NCBI GenBank assembly: GCA_039621445.1
Contig: CP154954.1
Location: 42,964,632-43,028,631 of the forward strand
Source: Euglena gracilis
Taxonomy: Eukaryota > Euglenida > Euglenophyceae > Euglenales
Direction: 5' to 3'
Length of the DNA: 64,000 nucleotides
The notes beneath the pieces were generated by a model. The model was given only the letters and a program-made list of their open reading frames with translations. It was not told the origin of the DNA and ran no database searches. The first letter of the stretch is position 1. Each line of letters starts with the position of its first letter. Position numbers and translations under genes: made by a program. Shown in pieces: positions 10,953 through 22,256 of the stretch.

Positions 10953-11124
10953 ATGTATGTATGTATGTATGTATGTATGTATGTATGTATGTATGTATGT
11001 ATGTATGTATGTATGTATGTATGTATGTATGTATGTATGTATGTATGTATGTATGTATGTATGTATGTGTGTATGTATGCATGTATGTATGCATGTATGT
11101 ATGTATGTATGTATGCATCTATGT
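10576..11124 (+). repeat. ATGT / ATGG microsatellite
   Basis: Some 550 bp of (ATGT)n with an internal (GGAT)n block at about 10,640-10,705 and TG/CTGT variants. All long open frames over it are repeat artefacts. Confidence 0.98.
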
Positions 11125-11129
11125 CGGGA

Positions 11130-13150
11130 GGGTGGAGTGAGTGGGTGTCCGGTGCTGGACCCCCCTGGGTTGGTTTCCGTGGCGGCCCGGTTATGGGTTT
11201 CAGTGTGAAGCATTGATTTTTTTTTTGAGAAATACCCTCAGACGGCTCGATTTTCGTGGTCCGTGCCCCACAAGGGTCTCTCACTGGCTTTGCTGGGGAG
11301 GGAACCTTTTAAAAAAGGAGCCTGAATGGAATGGAATGGATGAATGGATGGATATGTGTGTGTTTTTCATACAAGTATTTATGCACACATACATGTGAAT
11401 ATCTGCATATAAGTCTCCTTGAGCTGCTCCCCTCCCGGTGAGGGGGGTAGCTCCAGGAGACCCATGACATGGGGAGGCACACAATGAATGATGGCTTCAT
11501 ATGCATGTATGTGTGTGCATGTGTGTGGAGATATAAATGTTGTTCCTGTCTTTTTTTTGTCATGACCCCCTCCTACATCTCTCCAATGTCACTTGTGCTC
11601 AGCCCTGGTTGGGACCCATACGCCATTGTGGTGTCCCTCCCGTCCACGTCTTGTTGTCACCCGGGTTGCACTGCCATAGGCTTGTGCACGCTGCCCCTTG
11701 GGCAGCCCCCCCCCTTTGTCGGCTCTCAGTTGACGGATTAGCCGCCGACCTCCCCGCCTGCCGGGGGGACGGTGTGTTCTCCCTCAGCCCCTCTGTTTCC
11801 TTTCCCTTTCCCTTGGGGGTGAGGAGGCACAAGGGCCACACCCTTCAGATTTGTCTCTGGCCCCTCGGGATTGTCTCACGCCTTTGTACTTGTTGATTTG
11901 TCCCGACACAGGTGCTCGGATGGGGTGCCAACATTTTTAGCTTTTTGGTCGAAAATGGGGGGGGGGCTCGAGATAAGAAATTTGCTGCACCGTGTTTTTT
12001 GTATTTGCCTGTTTTCTGGGGGGGGGTTGTAAATTTTTTTCTGTAATTTTGGAATGTAATTTTGCATTTTTACGCAGGTTTTTTTTCCAGGAAAACGTTT
12101 CCAGATCAATTCAAGTACCGCCGGGGCACCATTACCCACCTGGCCTCATCGGGAGTCGCCCTGCCCCTGTGTCCTCACCAACTTGGCCGAAGCCCACTTC
12201 GCACAATGGCGCCCGGCCGCGGTGTTGCCCGCCCTGCATTTTGTGCCACGCTGTGGTCGCCCCCCCCCCCCTCCGGGCCACGCCTCGGCCTCGGGTGGCT
12301 GTCCACCACCAAGTGGTATGCTCCGAACTCCGCCCAAGGGGGACGACCAGAAGTGACCGATTCCATTCCCCTCGCGGCAAACGTTTCCCGGGGTTCAGTG
12401 CCCAGGCAGGGGGTCCACATCACAGGCCACTTCGCGTTGAATTCGTTTCGCGCAGCCCAACCCCTTCCGGCCGGTCCCCCCCCCCCACCCCTTCAGGCGG
12501 CCGAAGCGGCGGGAAACGCGCTGAGCAGAACTGCACAGCACGGGCCGAGGGGTTTGGCGGTGGCGTTTGGGGCCCGCCCCACACGGCGGGAGAGGCCTTT
12601 CCACCAACCAGACATTCACATCTTGCAAACCAGTCCCCCACTTTCAACCCCCCCTCCCCTGGGTCCAGTCTCTGGTCACCCGGGCCAAAATGAATAGATT
12701 CTTGGCTTTTTTTGAGAATATTCCGGCTCCGGGGGGTTTGTGGCTACAAACCAGTCAATCATTCAAAATCAAACCAGTCAGTCACCCCTCAAGTTACCAA
12801 AACTCAGCAATGGCATGGCCTTTCCCCAAGCCTCAACGTCCATTACTCTGGACAAGCCCAAGCCAAATCAGATACCTTTTGGATTAGGTCCAACTCCAAA
12901 CCTGGAAAATTTGGGCTGGCTGGAAAAAGGCTGGTGGCTGACCCCCGTTTTCATAAGGTCCCCCAATGGAACTTGGTTTGACCCGGGGTCAAACAATTTG
13001 CAAAAAAAAGTGAAGCCCAAAAAGCTGCAATTTATGCCAAAAGGTCGATCTCCCTAAATTCGTGTGATCAAACTGGTGAGCCTGTGCATGTGTGCATTTG
13101 TCCAGCACACCCACACATACACAGCCGGTTCCCCTCCGCAGGCTTTTCCC
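11130..13150 (+). other. No confidently recognised gene
   Basis: The only sizeable non-repetitive frames (about 12,060-12,690) are Pro/Arg/Gly-rich without motifs and are open on both strands, as expected from GC richness. An exon here cannot be excluded. Confidence 0.35.
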
Positions 13151-13160
13151 CGCAGCTCCA

Positions 13161-13245
13161 ATGACTGCTGCGTGGGGCATGGTGGTGTGGTTCATCTGTC
13201 ACGCTGCCTGGTCCTCCATGGCGGAGGGTGTGTCACTGCCCACCC
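13161..13245 (+). CDS. Cys-rich secreted protein 1, signal-peptide exon
   Basis: The ATG at 13,161 starts MTAAWGMVVWFICHAAWSS, a short n-region-poor hydrophobic signal peptide followed by MAEG. It is clearly paralogous to the first exon at 22,067 (MNAAWGILLWLISHAVWGSG). CGCAG lies just upstream, which could be a cis or spliced-leader acceptor. The mature part continues at 14,174 after about 0.9 kb of intron-like DNA that the second copy lacks. Confidence 0.6.
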
Positions 13246-14173
13246 CCATTTTTCGCAGCCCCCCCCCCCCTGCAAACCCACCAACCTCACCACCAAGCGG
13301 CGCGCTGGCCAAGTCCTCGGAGGCCGGTGGTCCCCGTAAGGGAGGGGGTCACTGACCTGTTGCAGACGCCAGAGAGGAGGCATGGGGCTGGAGGATAGCA
13401 ACGGGATCCTCCTCCTCCCAAACACCCACCATAGGCCACGTCATTCGGATCGGGGGGGGGGGGGAGGCCAACCCACACTGAAAAGGCTGCTGGATGACCA
13501 CCCCCTTGGGGGGGAATGCTTTCCTCAAAAACCCAGTCACTCACTTCCGAGCTTGGGTGGTTGCCTCAGATCAGGAATTATCCCGTTTGGCTTTTTTTCC
13601 CCCCAAAAAATGGCTGGCGTCGGTGGGTTGCTTTTGGCCGTCCACAGATGACCCCCGGGGACTGGTATATACTTTAAAAAGATTGGACAACCTGAACCAA
13701 ACGACTTGGGGAAGGGAAGGCAAACATTGTTATGCATTTCCCAATCTGGCTGTCATGGGCGCCGGGGGGGGGGGGGGCTGCGAGCACCGATTACGTCGAA
13801 CACGAGTTCAAATATGTCTTTAAGTACAGTCTGGACAAAAATGCGAGGAAGGATTTTCAGCAAAAATGACAATGCAAAAATTTAAATGGTGTTCTGGTTG
13901 CATTTTTTGTGCTTTTTTTCATAAAAAAGTACCCCAAAATTGACCAAAAGTCATACTCCATCTTTTTGGATGTGAAATTTGACTACGCCTGAACACAGTT
14001 CCCCCAAAAGGGCGTAGACAAGGTATGGGGAGAAAAAAATGACTGGACAGAGAATGATGGAGAAAATTGGGTGTTTTCCCATTGTTTTTGTTTTCCCGTC
14101 ATTTTTTGTCTGGACTGAATATTTATTAAGCATCTGAGTTCATTGCCCAGCGGCATCCCACGCCACCATGCAG

Positions 14174-14276
14174 GGAACAACATGGGGGTGGACGACAACT
14201 CGGACGTGTTGGGTCAGGCAGCCCTCAATGCTGCTGCCCTCCTCGTAACCCAAACCGCCTCTACCACAGACAAGTT
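14174..14276 (+). CDS. Cys-rich secreted protein 1, exon 2
   Basis: After an acceptor (ATGCAG|GG) the frame reads NNMGVDDNSDVLGQAALNAA then ALLVTQTASTTDK. It aligns with DDAPDAMRRALLHAM...LVTRPAVATD in the 22.07-kb paralog, where it is contiguous with the signal peptide. A TTG/CTG microsatellite carrying another element insertion follows. Confidence 0.5.
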
Positions 14277-14307
14277 ATTGTTGTTGCAGTTGTTGTTGTT
14301 GTTGTTC

Positions 14308-14589
14308 CAGGCTTGTGCTCAGTCGGGTGCCTACACGACGACCCCGGGGGGGGGGTGATAGGGGCAGGCACCTTATAGCACCCCATCCGACCCTCCGGGG
14401 TGTGGTAGGGTTTTTGGGGGTGCCTGCCCATAGCAGCCCTCCGACCCCGGTGCCAAAGGCACCGGGGGCCTGGAAAAGGCCATTTTCAATGAAAATTTTC
14501 TGGGTCCCCCCCGGACCCCCCCCCCCGGGGGGTGTGCCTGCTAGGGGCAGGCACCCTAGAGCACCCACCCCCCCCGGTCCACAAGCATG
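14308..14589 (+). mobile_element. Transposon-like element in a TTG/CTG microsatellite
   Basis: The left end is CAGGCTTGTGCTCAGTCGG, the right end CCACAAGCATG. Flanks TGTTGTTC (14,300-14,307) and TGTTGTTG (14,590-14,597) match at 7 of 8 positions; the repetitive target weakens this as a TSD. A relative with the same left end is at 37,033. The interior has repeated GGGGCAGGCACC / GGTGCCTGCCC inverted words. Confidence 0.65.
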
Positions 14590-15270
14590 TGTTGTTGTTG
14601 TTTCTGCTGCTGCTGCTGCTGCTGCTGCTGTCTGATCTTTGCCTGGGGCAGGGAGGGGGGCCCAACAGACTGGACGTCGCCGTTGAATCAATTTTGCTTC
14701 ATTTTGGTTCCTCTTTTTTTAAGAAAAAAACGACAGAGAATGGCCAAAATTGGTTAAAAAAGCATATTAAGAATGCAAAAAAAAAATAGAAAAGGTGGAT
14801 GGCCCCTGAAAAATGGCCAGAAATAACCAGAAATGGCTAAAATTGGCGTAAATTTCTGAAAGAGGCTTGAGCTTTATGCAATATATCGCCTATAAGGTTG
14901 GCTCATAATTGTCAAAAGTCAAGAAAACGCCAAAGTGGCCAGCAATGGGCAAGGTGACAAAATTAGCTAAACGGACATAAACACCCAAAAATTGGCCATA
15001 TACCCCCATTTATGGCCAAATTTCTGATTTTGGGTCCCTTCCTCCCAACTTGTCAAAGACCCCCCCCCTCGCCGGCTGGAGTTGAACATTAGCTGTTTTG
15101 CGCCCCGCCCCCCACCCCCGGTCAGAGAAAAAACGCTGGTTTGTGGAAAAAGGAGAGGTTTTGACCCCCAAAAAATCTGCTCTCCCCCCGAGTCCCCCCC
15201 CCTGGCCCCCCAGGGAAGAGTGTGCTCTGTGGGGTGGCAGGGAACCCAGAACCCAACCCAGACCGCCCAT

Positions 15271-15353
15271 AGAGCCGCTGGAGCAGCGGCGGGCGCCAGC
15301 CGTGCCTCGACGACTGCCTCGCCACGCACAGCTTCGCCGCGTGCCCCCCGCTG
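15271..15353 (+). CDS. Cys-rich secreted protein 1, exon 3 (CLDDCLA...CPPL)
   Basis: The frame reads SSGGRQPCLDDCLATHSF then AACPPL, with regularly spaced cysteines. It is interrupted exactly at CCCCGCTG by the element at 15,354-15,658 and continues at 15,667 as PDACRQCLGVC. The paralog at 22.78 kb has both halves fused without an intron. Confidence 0.7.
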
Positions 15354-15658
15354 TTGGATTCATTTAACACCTGTGTGACCCCACCCCCCAAGGGGAGGGG
15401 GTTTGAGTGTGGGTGGTGGGTTGGGGCTGCCGGACCCTTCCAGGGAATGCGCCATCAGTCAGATTTTGGCCCGGCCAAAGGCCGGGCCGAAAAAAATTTA
15501 TCAAGGGTTTTCGGCTGATTTTGGTTGTTCTTTGGGTGGGTGGGTGGTTGACCCCGGGGAGGGGTCTTGGGTCGGTGGGGTTTCCAAAAAGTGGGCGGTG
15601 GGTTTGGGTCCGGGAAAAAGTGCCCCCCCCCCCCCGGGGTCACCAAGCGAATCCATGG
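15354..15658 (+). mobile_element. Transposon-like intron with 8-bp TSD CCCCGCTG
   Basis: Duplications CCCCGCTG lie at 15,346-15,353 and 15,659-15,666. The termini are TTGGATTC... and ...GAATCCATGG, a shorter and less perfect inverted repeat than in the other copies. The interior has a GGCCCGGCC...GGCCGGGCC hairpin followed by GAAAAAAATTT. The paralogous exon at 22.84 kb shows the uninterrupted site, so this is a direct presence/absence pair. Confidence 0.85.
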
Positions 15659-15666
15659 CCCCGCTG

Positions 15667-15772
15667 CCGGACGCCTGCCGGCAGTGCCTCGGCGTCTGCC
15701 TCGACGTGCCGGGCGGCAGCGCGGCCTGTGTCACCCGCGGGGCGCTGTCCCTGCCGCGTGCATGTGCGCCGT
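15667..15772 (+). CDS. Cys-rich secreted protein 1, exon 4
   Basis: The frame encodes PDACRQCLGVCLDVPGGS then AACVTRGALSLPRACAP, in phase with exon 3 once the intron is excised. Cysteine spacing C-x2-C-x3-C-x8-C is shared with the 22.86-kb copy. The family is not recognised; the spacing suggests a small disulfide-rich extracellular or lysosomal domain. Confidence 0.65.
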
Positions 15773-15837
15773 AGTTTGGTCAGTTTCGGCGGTGGCGGCG
15801 GGGGCTGTGCGCCGGGGAGCGGGGCGGGGAGCGGGGA

Positions 15838-15930
15838 CCATCGCCCCGCGGCCCCGACCTCTGCCTGGCTGTGCCGGGGCCGTGCACCCCCTACACCCTC
15901 TGCCCCGGCGGTGGCGGGGAAACCGGAAGG
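15838..15930 (+). CDS. Cys-rich secreted protein 1, exon 5
   Basis: The frame encodes PDLCLAVPGPCTPYTLCPGG. The paralog near 23.65 kb reads VDLCLAAPGPCTPYVLCPGG, only three residues different, which supports coding. Downstream sequence is element-like. Confidence 0.6.
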
Positions 15931-16937
15931 CGGGGGCCACAACTGATTTCCCCACCGAGGTTTGTACCGATGGTGCGCGGGGTCAGGGTGCAATGGACGG
16001 AGGGTGTACGTTCAGGTGAGGGTCCCCCACCTCCACCTTCTTGGACCGGATGGGGGCGGGGGGGGGGTCCGACCTGCCACCTGCCAGGGGGGGGTCCGCA
16101 CCGACCTTGGGGTCCCCCCAAAAGGTCAAAAATTTCCTTCCATCAATTCACGCCAAAATTTTTGGCAATTTTGCCAAAAATTGTCCCCCCAAAATGGCCC
16201 AGAATGGCATTTTTGGCTGATTTGGGGGGTGGGGGGTAAAATTCTTCGCCCGGCGTTTTGTGCCAGGGCGAAAAACAGTCGCTCGGACAGCACCGCTGTT
16301 TGGGTGCCCCCCTCCTGGACTGGGGGAGGGGTCGACCCACCCCCCACCTGCCCTCACATTGGACGGCAATGCATCCAGAGACAGACATCAGCAGCTTTGA
16401 GTGCACACCTTTGCATGTGCTTTAGGGCAAAAATTATTAGACCACCCAGTTTTCCAACAATTTTTTCCCACTATTTTACACCCAATATTTTCCTGGGCCC
16501 TTAAGAGAAACTGCTTCCTTGTTCACTTTTTGGGGGGGACTAATTAGGATCATCATAAACATGAAGCCAAGATGGGCAAGAGAAGCAATTTTTTTTAAAA
16601 AGAATTCTTTTTTTGTTGTTTTTGGAATTTCCTCGGCTGGAAAACTATGCGTTTACATCCAGCCTGAGCCCAGAGCAGGGATTTGAGGGCTCCCTGTGAT
16701 CTCGTGCTCCCTGTCATCTGGCTGGGACGGTTTTAACAGGCGAGGTGGTCCTTGGGGAAACCAAAACTCTTCCTGCCTGCCTCTCCCCAAGGCTGAATAC
16801 CTTGGGAATTGCACAAGTGGTATGGAATAGGGGGAGGGGCTTCGCCCTTTCTCCCTCTCCACCCGTTCCCATTTGAGAAGGGGTGTTGATGTATTGACCT
16901 TTTGGCACCGGTGGGCTTCTTCGCTGCGCCACGCCCA

Positions 16938-17178
16938 GACTTCTTTTTAAGGCAGAAGACCCCCCCTGGGGGGTTGGGGGGGGGTGGGTCCGGGCCGGAC
17001 CCCCCCGGGGGGGGGGTCCCACGCCGGATGCGCCGGGTGTACGTTTTCGGCAGTTTTCAAAAAGCGAAGCGCCGAAATTTTTTGAAAATTGCCTTTAATG
17101 GGCCTGATTTTGGGGGGGTCCCACGCCACCCTGGGGGGGGGACCCCCTCCCGCCCGGGGGTCTTAAAAAGAAGCCTGG
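16938..17178 (+). mobile_element. Transposon-like intron, inverted repeats without a clear TSD
   Basis: The left end is CAGACTTCTTTTTAAGG, the right end CTTAAAAAGAAGCCTG, good inverted repeats. The interior shows C/G runs and GAAGCGCCGAAATTTTTTG. The flanking octamers (GCCACGCC and GTGGGCGA) do not match, so this copy is rearranged or old. Confidence 0.6.
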
Positions 17179-17299
17179 TGGGCGACGTCATTGTGGGACA
17201 GCAGAGAGGGGTCCGTCCCCACCCCCAGCCCCCTCCGGGCCTCTTAACCCAGGGCAGAACGGGAACCGTATCGCACGTGCGTGGGGGGTGGGGGCGACC

Positions 17300-17575
17300 T
17301 CCCGTCCACCCCCGCCCCTCTGCCCACCGCCGGACCCCGCCGGACGGCGTTCTGCCGGGTGGAGTGCGCCACGGTCGACGCCGCCGCCTCCGCCGCCCTC
17401 CAGCCGGAGGTCCAGGCCGAAGCCGCGGGGCAGGAGGCGGAGCGTGCCGGCGCCGAGCCGCAGGCGGTGCACAGCGGCAACGGCGAGGGCGGGGACGGCC
17501 ACGCCGCGCGACGGCGCCGCGATATGCACCGGCGGGAACGGCACGGCGGAGATGACGACGACCGGGAGGGAAAGC

Positions 17576-17615
<40 letters not shown>

Positions 17616-18183
17616 CGAACACAAGGGTGGGAAAAGGCATCGAGATGACAGGTACCGGGAATCAAAGCGTCATGAGATGAGCAAGGAATCCGAGTTGTAC
17701 AAGAGGAGCAAGTCTTCGGAGCGTGATGAGCAGGATGAGGAGGGAGGGTCGTATGCCAGAGACTCGGAGTCCGAGAGCTTTGCCAAGAACAAGGAATCCG
17801 AGTTCTCTGAATACTCCAGGGAAGGAAGCCGCCCCGGCACAGGCGGCTACCGCGACCATGGCACAGATTCGGAAACGGAGCGCTATCAGAAGAGCAAGGA
17901 ATCGGAGGACTACCACAAGAAGCAGGAATCGGTGTCCGCCAACCGGGATGGGGATGGCGGGTCGTACCAGAGGAGCACGGAGTCGGAGAGCTCGGAGAAG
18001 AGCAAGGAGTTCGAAAGCTACTCCTCCACCCGGGAAGGACATACCCATCGGCGTGAGGGGGCGGAGGACATGGTTGGGCAGGGCTGTATGGGAAACCCTC
18101 TTGGGTTGATGGGAGTTGGGGGTCAACCACCCCCGCCCCCATCCTGCTTGCCAAGCTGGGCGATGCTGGGCGATGCTAGGTGA
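17300..18183 (+). CDS. Low-complexity acidic/basic protein (Ser/Glu/Lys/Asp-rich)
   Basis: The frame has TAFCRVECATVDAAASAAL near the start, a RRRRDMHRRERHGG segment, an Asp run encoded by (GAC)n at about 17,573-17,614, and then repeats of the type SKESE-x-Y-x-K-S with S/E/K/Y-rich spacing to about 18,050. CRVECA recurs at 27.60 kb (CRVECAAV) and RRRRDMH recurs at 31.59 kb, tying it to the His/Glu-rich family downstream. The repeats look intrinsically disordered and are potential phosphorylation substrates. Stop at about 18,181; the start is probably in an upstream exon. Confidence 0.6.
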
Positions 18184-18504
18184 TGCTGGCATTTTTTTTT
18201 GTACGTTTTGAAGAATTAAACCCATTTTTAGACTAATGGGGGTACGTACCCCCACCAGGACTTCCTGGATTTTGGGGGGCGCCGACTCTTTGGGCAAGTT
18301 CTTCGTTGTGTATATGGTGCTGTGGTGAGTCGGAAGATGCGCATCATGCTGGACACCGTGGCCAGGCGGCTATTTATTGCTTGTTTCCAGCCCAGCTTGT
18401 CGCATCCTCGAAACCCTCCCCAAAAAAGCTGTGTAATTTTGTTACTGTCGAATATTTTATATTGGGAGATCAATCGTGGGGTCGACCCCCCTCCCCCCAA
18501 CCCC

Positions 18505-18665
18505 GCCGCCCGGCCTTCCTGGACAGCCCTGGGGCCGGGGCCGGGGAGGGGGCGGCCATGGGGCAGGTCCCCCCGTTGCTGGCGGAGGCGCTGCGGACCG
18601 GGGCCGCGGCCCTCTCCGATTGCCCCCCTGCCGCTGCCGGGCGGTGGGCGTGTTGCTCGGCCTTG
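18505..18665 (+). CDS. Duplicated exon set, copy 1: LLAEALR exon
   Basis: The frame reads AAMGQVPPLLAEALRTGAAA then LSDCPPAAAGRWACC. The DNA around CCGTTGCTGGCGGAGGCGCT is closely matched at 35.99 kb (PPLLAEALRARASS), which supports coding. Family unknown. Confidence 0.45.
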
Positions 18666-19504
18666 ACCCTGTCAAGGGTGCCCGTGTACCTGGATGTACC
18701 TGTCCACTTCGGGAAAAAACTGGGAAACGAAATGACGGGCGAACACCGAAAAGGGCTTTTTTTCAAAAAAAATTCAGCGCCTTCGGCGTCGGACCCCCCC
18801 CCTCCCCGGGAAGTCAACATGTCCAGTTCAGTTTGGAAGTGAACAGGGGGGGAACACAAGACCCTCGCTGAGGACCTTTTTTTGGTCAGGTGGAGGTTTC
18901 TTTTAAGTTGCATGATTGTCGTTTGATGGCCTTTTTAGGGGTGGACACAAGGCGTGGGGACTGATTGCACTGCTGAACATTTTTTTTGTGTATTTCGAAG
19001 GTTTCTGAAGCTTACTCGGCTTCAGTTTCCTGTCGTATGCAGCCAGGTGGGACCCATTGCCCAAAATTGTTTGCAGCCGATGGGCTGTACCCCTTCATCG
19101 ATTTCACACTGGAAGACGGGTTCGGGTTGAAGAATACAAAATAGAATGTCCACAGCATTTTTTTACAGTGCAGGAGGACTCTTCTGCTTTGTCAGCACAT
19201 TCTTTGACCCGAGCAGCTGTATCGTCCTAAAGCCCATGCCCCAATAATTTTGCCGCTGTTGTGCGGTTGCCAGGCTCGATGTGCAGTAAGGGCACACACC
19301 ATTGACCACCATAACGGCCAAAACGGCCGCTCCGGCACAGCCCTGTGGACCGTCCCACTGTTTGTGTTGGCCTTTGGTGCTTGGGCGCGCTTGGCGCGGG
19401 GGTTCAAGCCAACTTCAAGCGAGCAGGCACCCCCCGCCAGGCGGGCTGCCCCGGCCCCCAGCCCTGAGCTTCGGCTCGCACGCAACACCCCGGGGCAGCG
19501 GGGG

Positions 19505-19640
19505 TCCCAACCGCCCCCGCCGATGCGTAGCGCCGACGAATGGCTTGGCCGGCCGTCGCGTCCGCTGCGGGCTGCGCCGGGGTTGGCCGCCGGCGGCGCA
19601 CGCGTCCGGGATTGGACGGCGTTGGTGCCAATGCCTGGGG
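19505..19640 (+). CDS. Duplicated exon set, copy 1: ADEWLGRP exon
   Basis: The frame reads RSADEWLGRPSRPLRAAPG. A similar GACGATGAATGGCTTGGCC stretch (DDEWLGPP) lies at 36.57 kb in the same relative order. Short, and the match is partial. Confidence 0.35.
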
Positions 19641-20264
19641 ACGTCTGCTCTCCCCCCGATTTCCATCGCACCCACCCGCCTTGGAATGGGTGGATGGATC
19701 TGAAGTGGAAAGGTCTTATTGTCCGGATAGGCATCCGAGGACCCCTGATGCCCCAGGCGCCCATGTGGTGCAGGTTTCGGTACCTGAATGGTCCGGGGTG
19801 TCTGGACAGGTCGGTGGGACAGCATTTGCAACCCGGTGGTCGACCGCACCACCATCCGCAGGTTTCCATAAAGCCCTGCCCAGGGGGGGGGGGTTGGGTC
19901 CCGGCTGGGTTTTACCCAGACAATTTTCATTTGGAAATGCCTATTCCAGGCGGTGCCTTTGGCTGTTTGGCGCCGAGGTCCTGCACACCGCATACCATTC
20001 CCTGCCCTAAAACTGGAACCGCACCAGCCCCCCTCCCCCGTCCCCCCTTCACATGTTTCGGGGGCGCCACCCCCCCCCAACCAACGTTTTCCTGCGGCGC
20101 CAAAGGCACAGAAGGATTCTGTTTGCAATCTGACATGTGGTTGGGGGGGAAAGTCGACCCCCCCCCCCACCACCACAGCCCTGTCCCTAGGGAGTTAACA
20201 ACCTGCCGTTCGTGTTGGAATCCCAGAGACATTCTCGGACCATTGCTGGGGAGGGAGGCGAATT

Positions 20265-20404
20265 CCGCCCCGGCCGGCTTTGCCAATGGCCGGACCCGGC
20301 GTGGCCCGGGGCCCAGGTGTTCCACTGACCATCACCCCCCCCCCTCCCGAATGCCCCCTGGGGGGGAGGGGGCCCCCGAGGAGTATGGCCCGCGGCCCGC
20401 ATAG
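20265..20404 (+). CDS. Duplicated exon set, copy 1: GPGP/EEYG segment
   Basis: GGCGTGGCCCGGGGCCCAG ends a GC-rich frame at a possible donor (CAG|GTGTTC). After a C-rich gap, GAGGAGTATGGCCCGCGGCC (EEYGPRPA) follows. In copy 2 the same two words lie at 37.45 kb and 50.17 kb, on either side of the 12.6-kb element, so this is the approximate empty site. Confidence 0.45.
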
Positions 20405-22066
20405 CTGGTCGACGGCAGTCCGGCAGTACCACCGGCCCCGTGCCTGAGGGGGGTGGAACATTTTCTGCTGCATTTTGCTGATGTGCATTGAAGTGTGTGT
20501 TTTCAGAATTACCAGCACATTTCACACACCAAGAGATGGGTAATGGAATTTGCTTTGGCGATCTAAGTGAGTTGGTGGAAAACCCCTCAAAAATCCATTT
20601 CTGGTCTTTTTTTTGAGCACAGAGTTTGTCTATTTTCATCAACCAACACAAGTTTTGAAAATCATCGCTAATTTTTTTAGAAGATTTTGGTTTTCCATCA
20701 TTATTTGGTTTTCCATCATTCTTTCCAGGTTGGATCCTGTGCATTTGCATATTTTGAGTACAGCGCCATTTTCGACTGTGCCGCATTTCACTCACAAGTT
20801 GTGCCGGCCACCCTTTGTGGAATTGCCACCCAGTTGGCGCTGACGCACTGGTGGAAGGCATGGCTGCCGAACTGGTTGTTCTTTCCCCCTCTCCTATCAG
20901 CGCATCGTTATGGCTGTCGCAACGCACACCGTTTTGGCGGTCTGACGGCGGCTTCGTGTGCCGCAGTCACGGTATTTCTTGCGCCGGACCCCACCCTGCC
21001 CCCTGGGAGGTGGGGCTCCAGCCAGCCAGCCAACGCCTTTTTTCCCCACCTGAACTCCCAACCGGGCTGCGGATACCCCCTGGGGGGGGGGGGTCGAACA
21101 GAAAGAAAGCCTCCGCAGCCTGGTGCAGCCAGGCTGGGCCGACAGAGTGTTTTCGGTACAAACCACCGAACATTTTTGAATCAATGGGTCCAAATGCTTA
21201 AAAGGGCCTTTTTATGAGGGTTTTCGCCTCAAAAGTTGTTTTTTTTTGTGTTTTCAACCCAGGGCTTTCTTGCCCGTTTTTGGGTGCCAGCCGGGTGCAG
21301 GGTCCACTGTGAGTCACCGTTGCACTTTGGGGAGGGCGTGGGGGGACTCCGACGCATCTGCGAGGGGGAGGGTCCTTCGGGACACGGGACGGGGTGGGGC
21401 ACGGGGCAACGCCATCGAACAGCCACAGTTGTGGGGGCGACTGAGAACTGACTGCGGCCGCTCATTTAGGAACGCCCCCACCGCACTGCAAGCGAAACGG
21501 ACATCGGGAAAGCCACAGAAATCGATGGACTCGTGTCGGAATGGACCCCTGTGCAAAAAACTGCTGCTATTTCTGGATCGCTGGATGGGGAGGGCCATGC
21601 AGGAGGAGGTCCATTTGCCAGTGGAGTGGTTGCGGGATTCAAAATTCGGCATTGTCCCTCATCCCCCCCATAAAAACTGACCGGAAGCTTGAAGAATCCG
21701 CGATCTTGTTTGGAACCTTGCCAACAACAATCACTAAGTCAATTGTGTGTGTATGTTTGTGTGTGTGTGTGTGTGTGTGTGACACCTCAAGGAATTCCGC
21801 GACCCCCCTCTCGGGTCATATTCAAGCCGATGGGGCTTGTGGGGGACGGGGCGGAAAAGGTTTTTGGGCACAAAACCCATGGGTGCGGGTGCAGGTGCAG
21901 GTGTGGGTGTGGATGGCGTGTGTGTGCTGTGGGCATGGTGGGCAGGCAGCGGCTAGCCCCTGTAAAGAAAAGGCCCAGAGGACTGTTGTTCCGAGGCACA
22001 TATGACTCACACACCTCCACCACGTGTTTCTCTCCGCAGACAGGCCTGCACTTGCGACCCCACTTG

Positions 22067-22256
22067 ATGAATGCCGCGTGGGGCATATTGCTGTGGCTCA
22101 TCTCCCACGCCGTGTGGGGCTCCGGCGCAGCGGACGACGCTCCTGATGCGATGCGCCGGGCCCTCCTCCACGCGATGCGGCCGGGGGTGGCGGCCGGGGG
22201 CCCGGCGGCGGCCCCCCTCGTGACCCGGCCCGCCGTCGCCACAGACAGACAGACAG
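22067..22256 (+). CDS. Cys-rich secreted protein 2, signal-peptide exon
   Basis: The ATG at 22,067 opens MNAAWGILLWLISHAVWGSG, followed by AADDAPDAMRRALLHAM and LVTRPAVATD. A cleavable signal peptide ending near GSGA is likely, so the product enters the secretory pathway. The donor is ACAG|GTTGCAG at 22,256. Compared with copy 1 (13,161 plus 14,174) this exon is continuous. Confidence 0.65.

Noticed and set aside
10576-11124. Frames of MYVC / IHTY repeats up to 311 codons
   Set aside because: Simple-sequence (ATGT)n; open in several frames on both strands.
11992-12693. ORFs of 200-230 codons on both strands
   Set aside because: Pro/Arg/Gly-rich frames open on both strands, as expected from GC richness; no motif, splice support or paralog.
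16938-17178. TSD for the 16.9-kb element
   Set aside because: TIRs are good, but the flanking octamers do not match, so I do not claim a target-site duplication.
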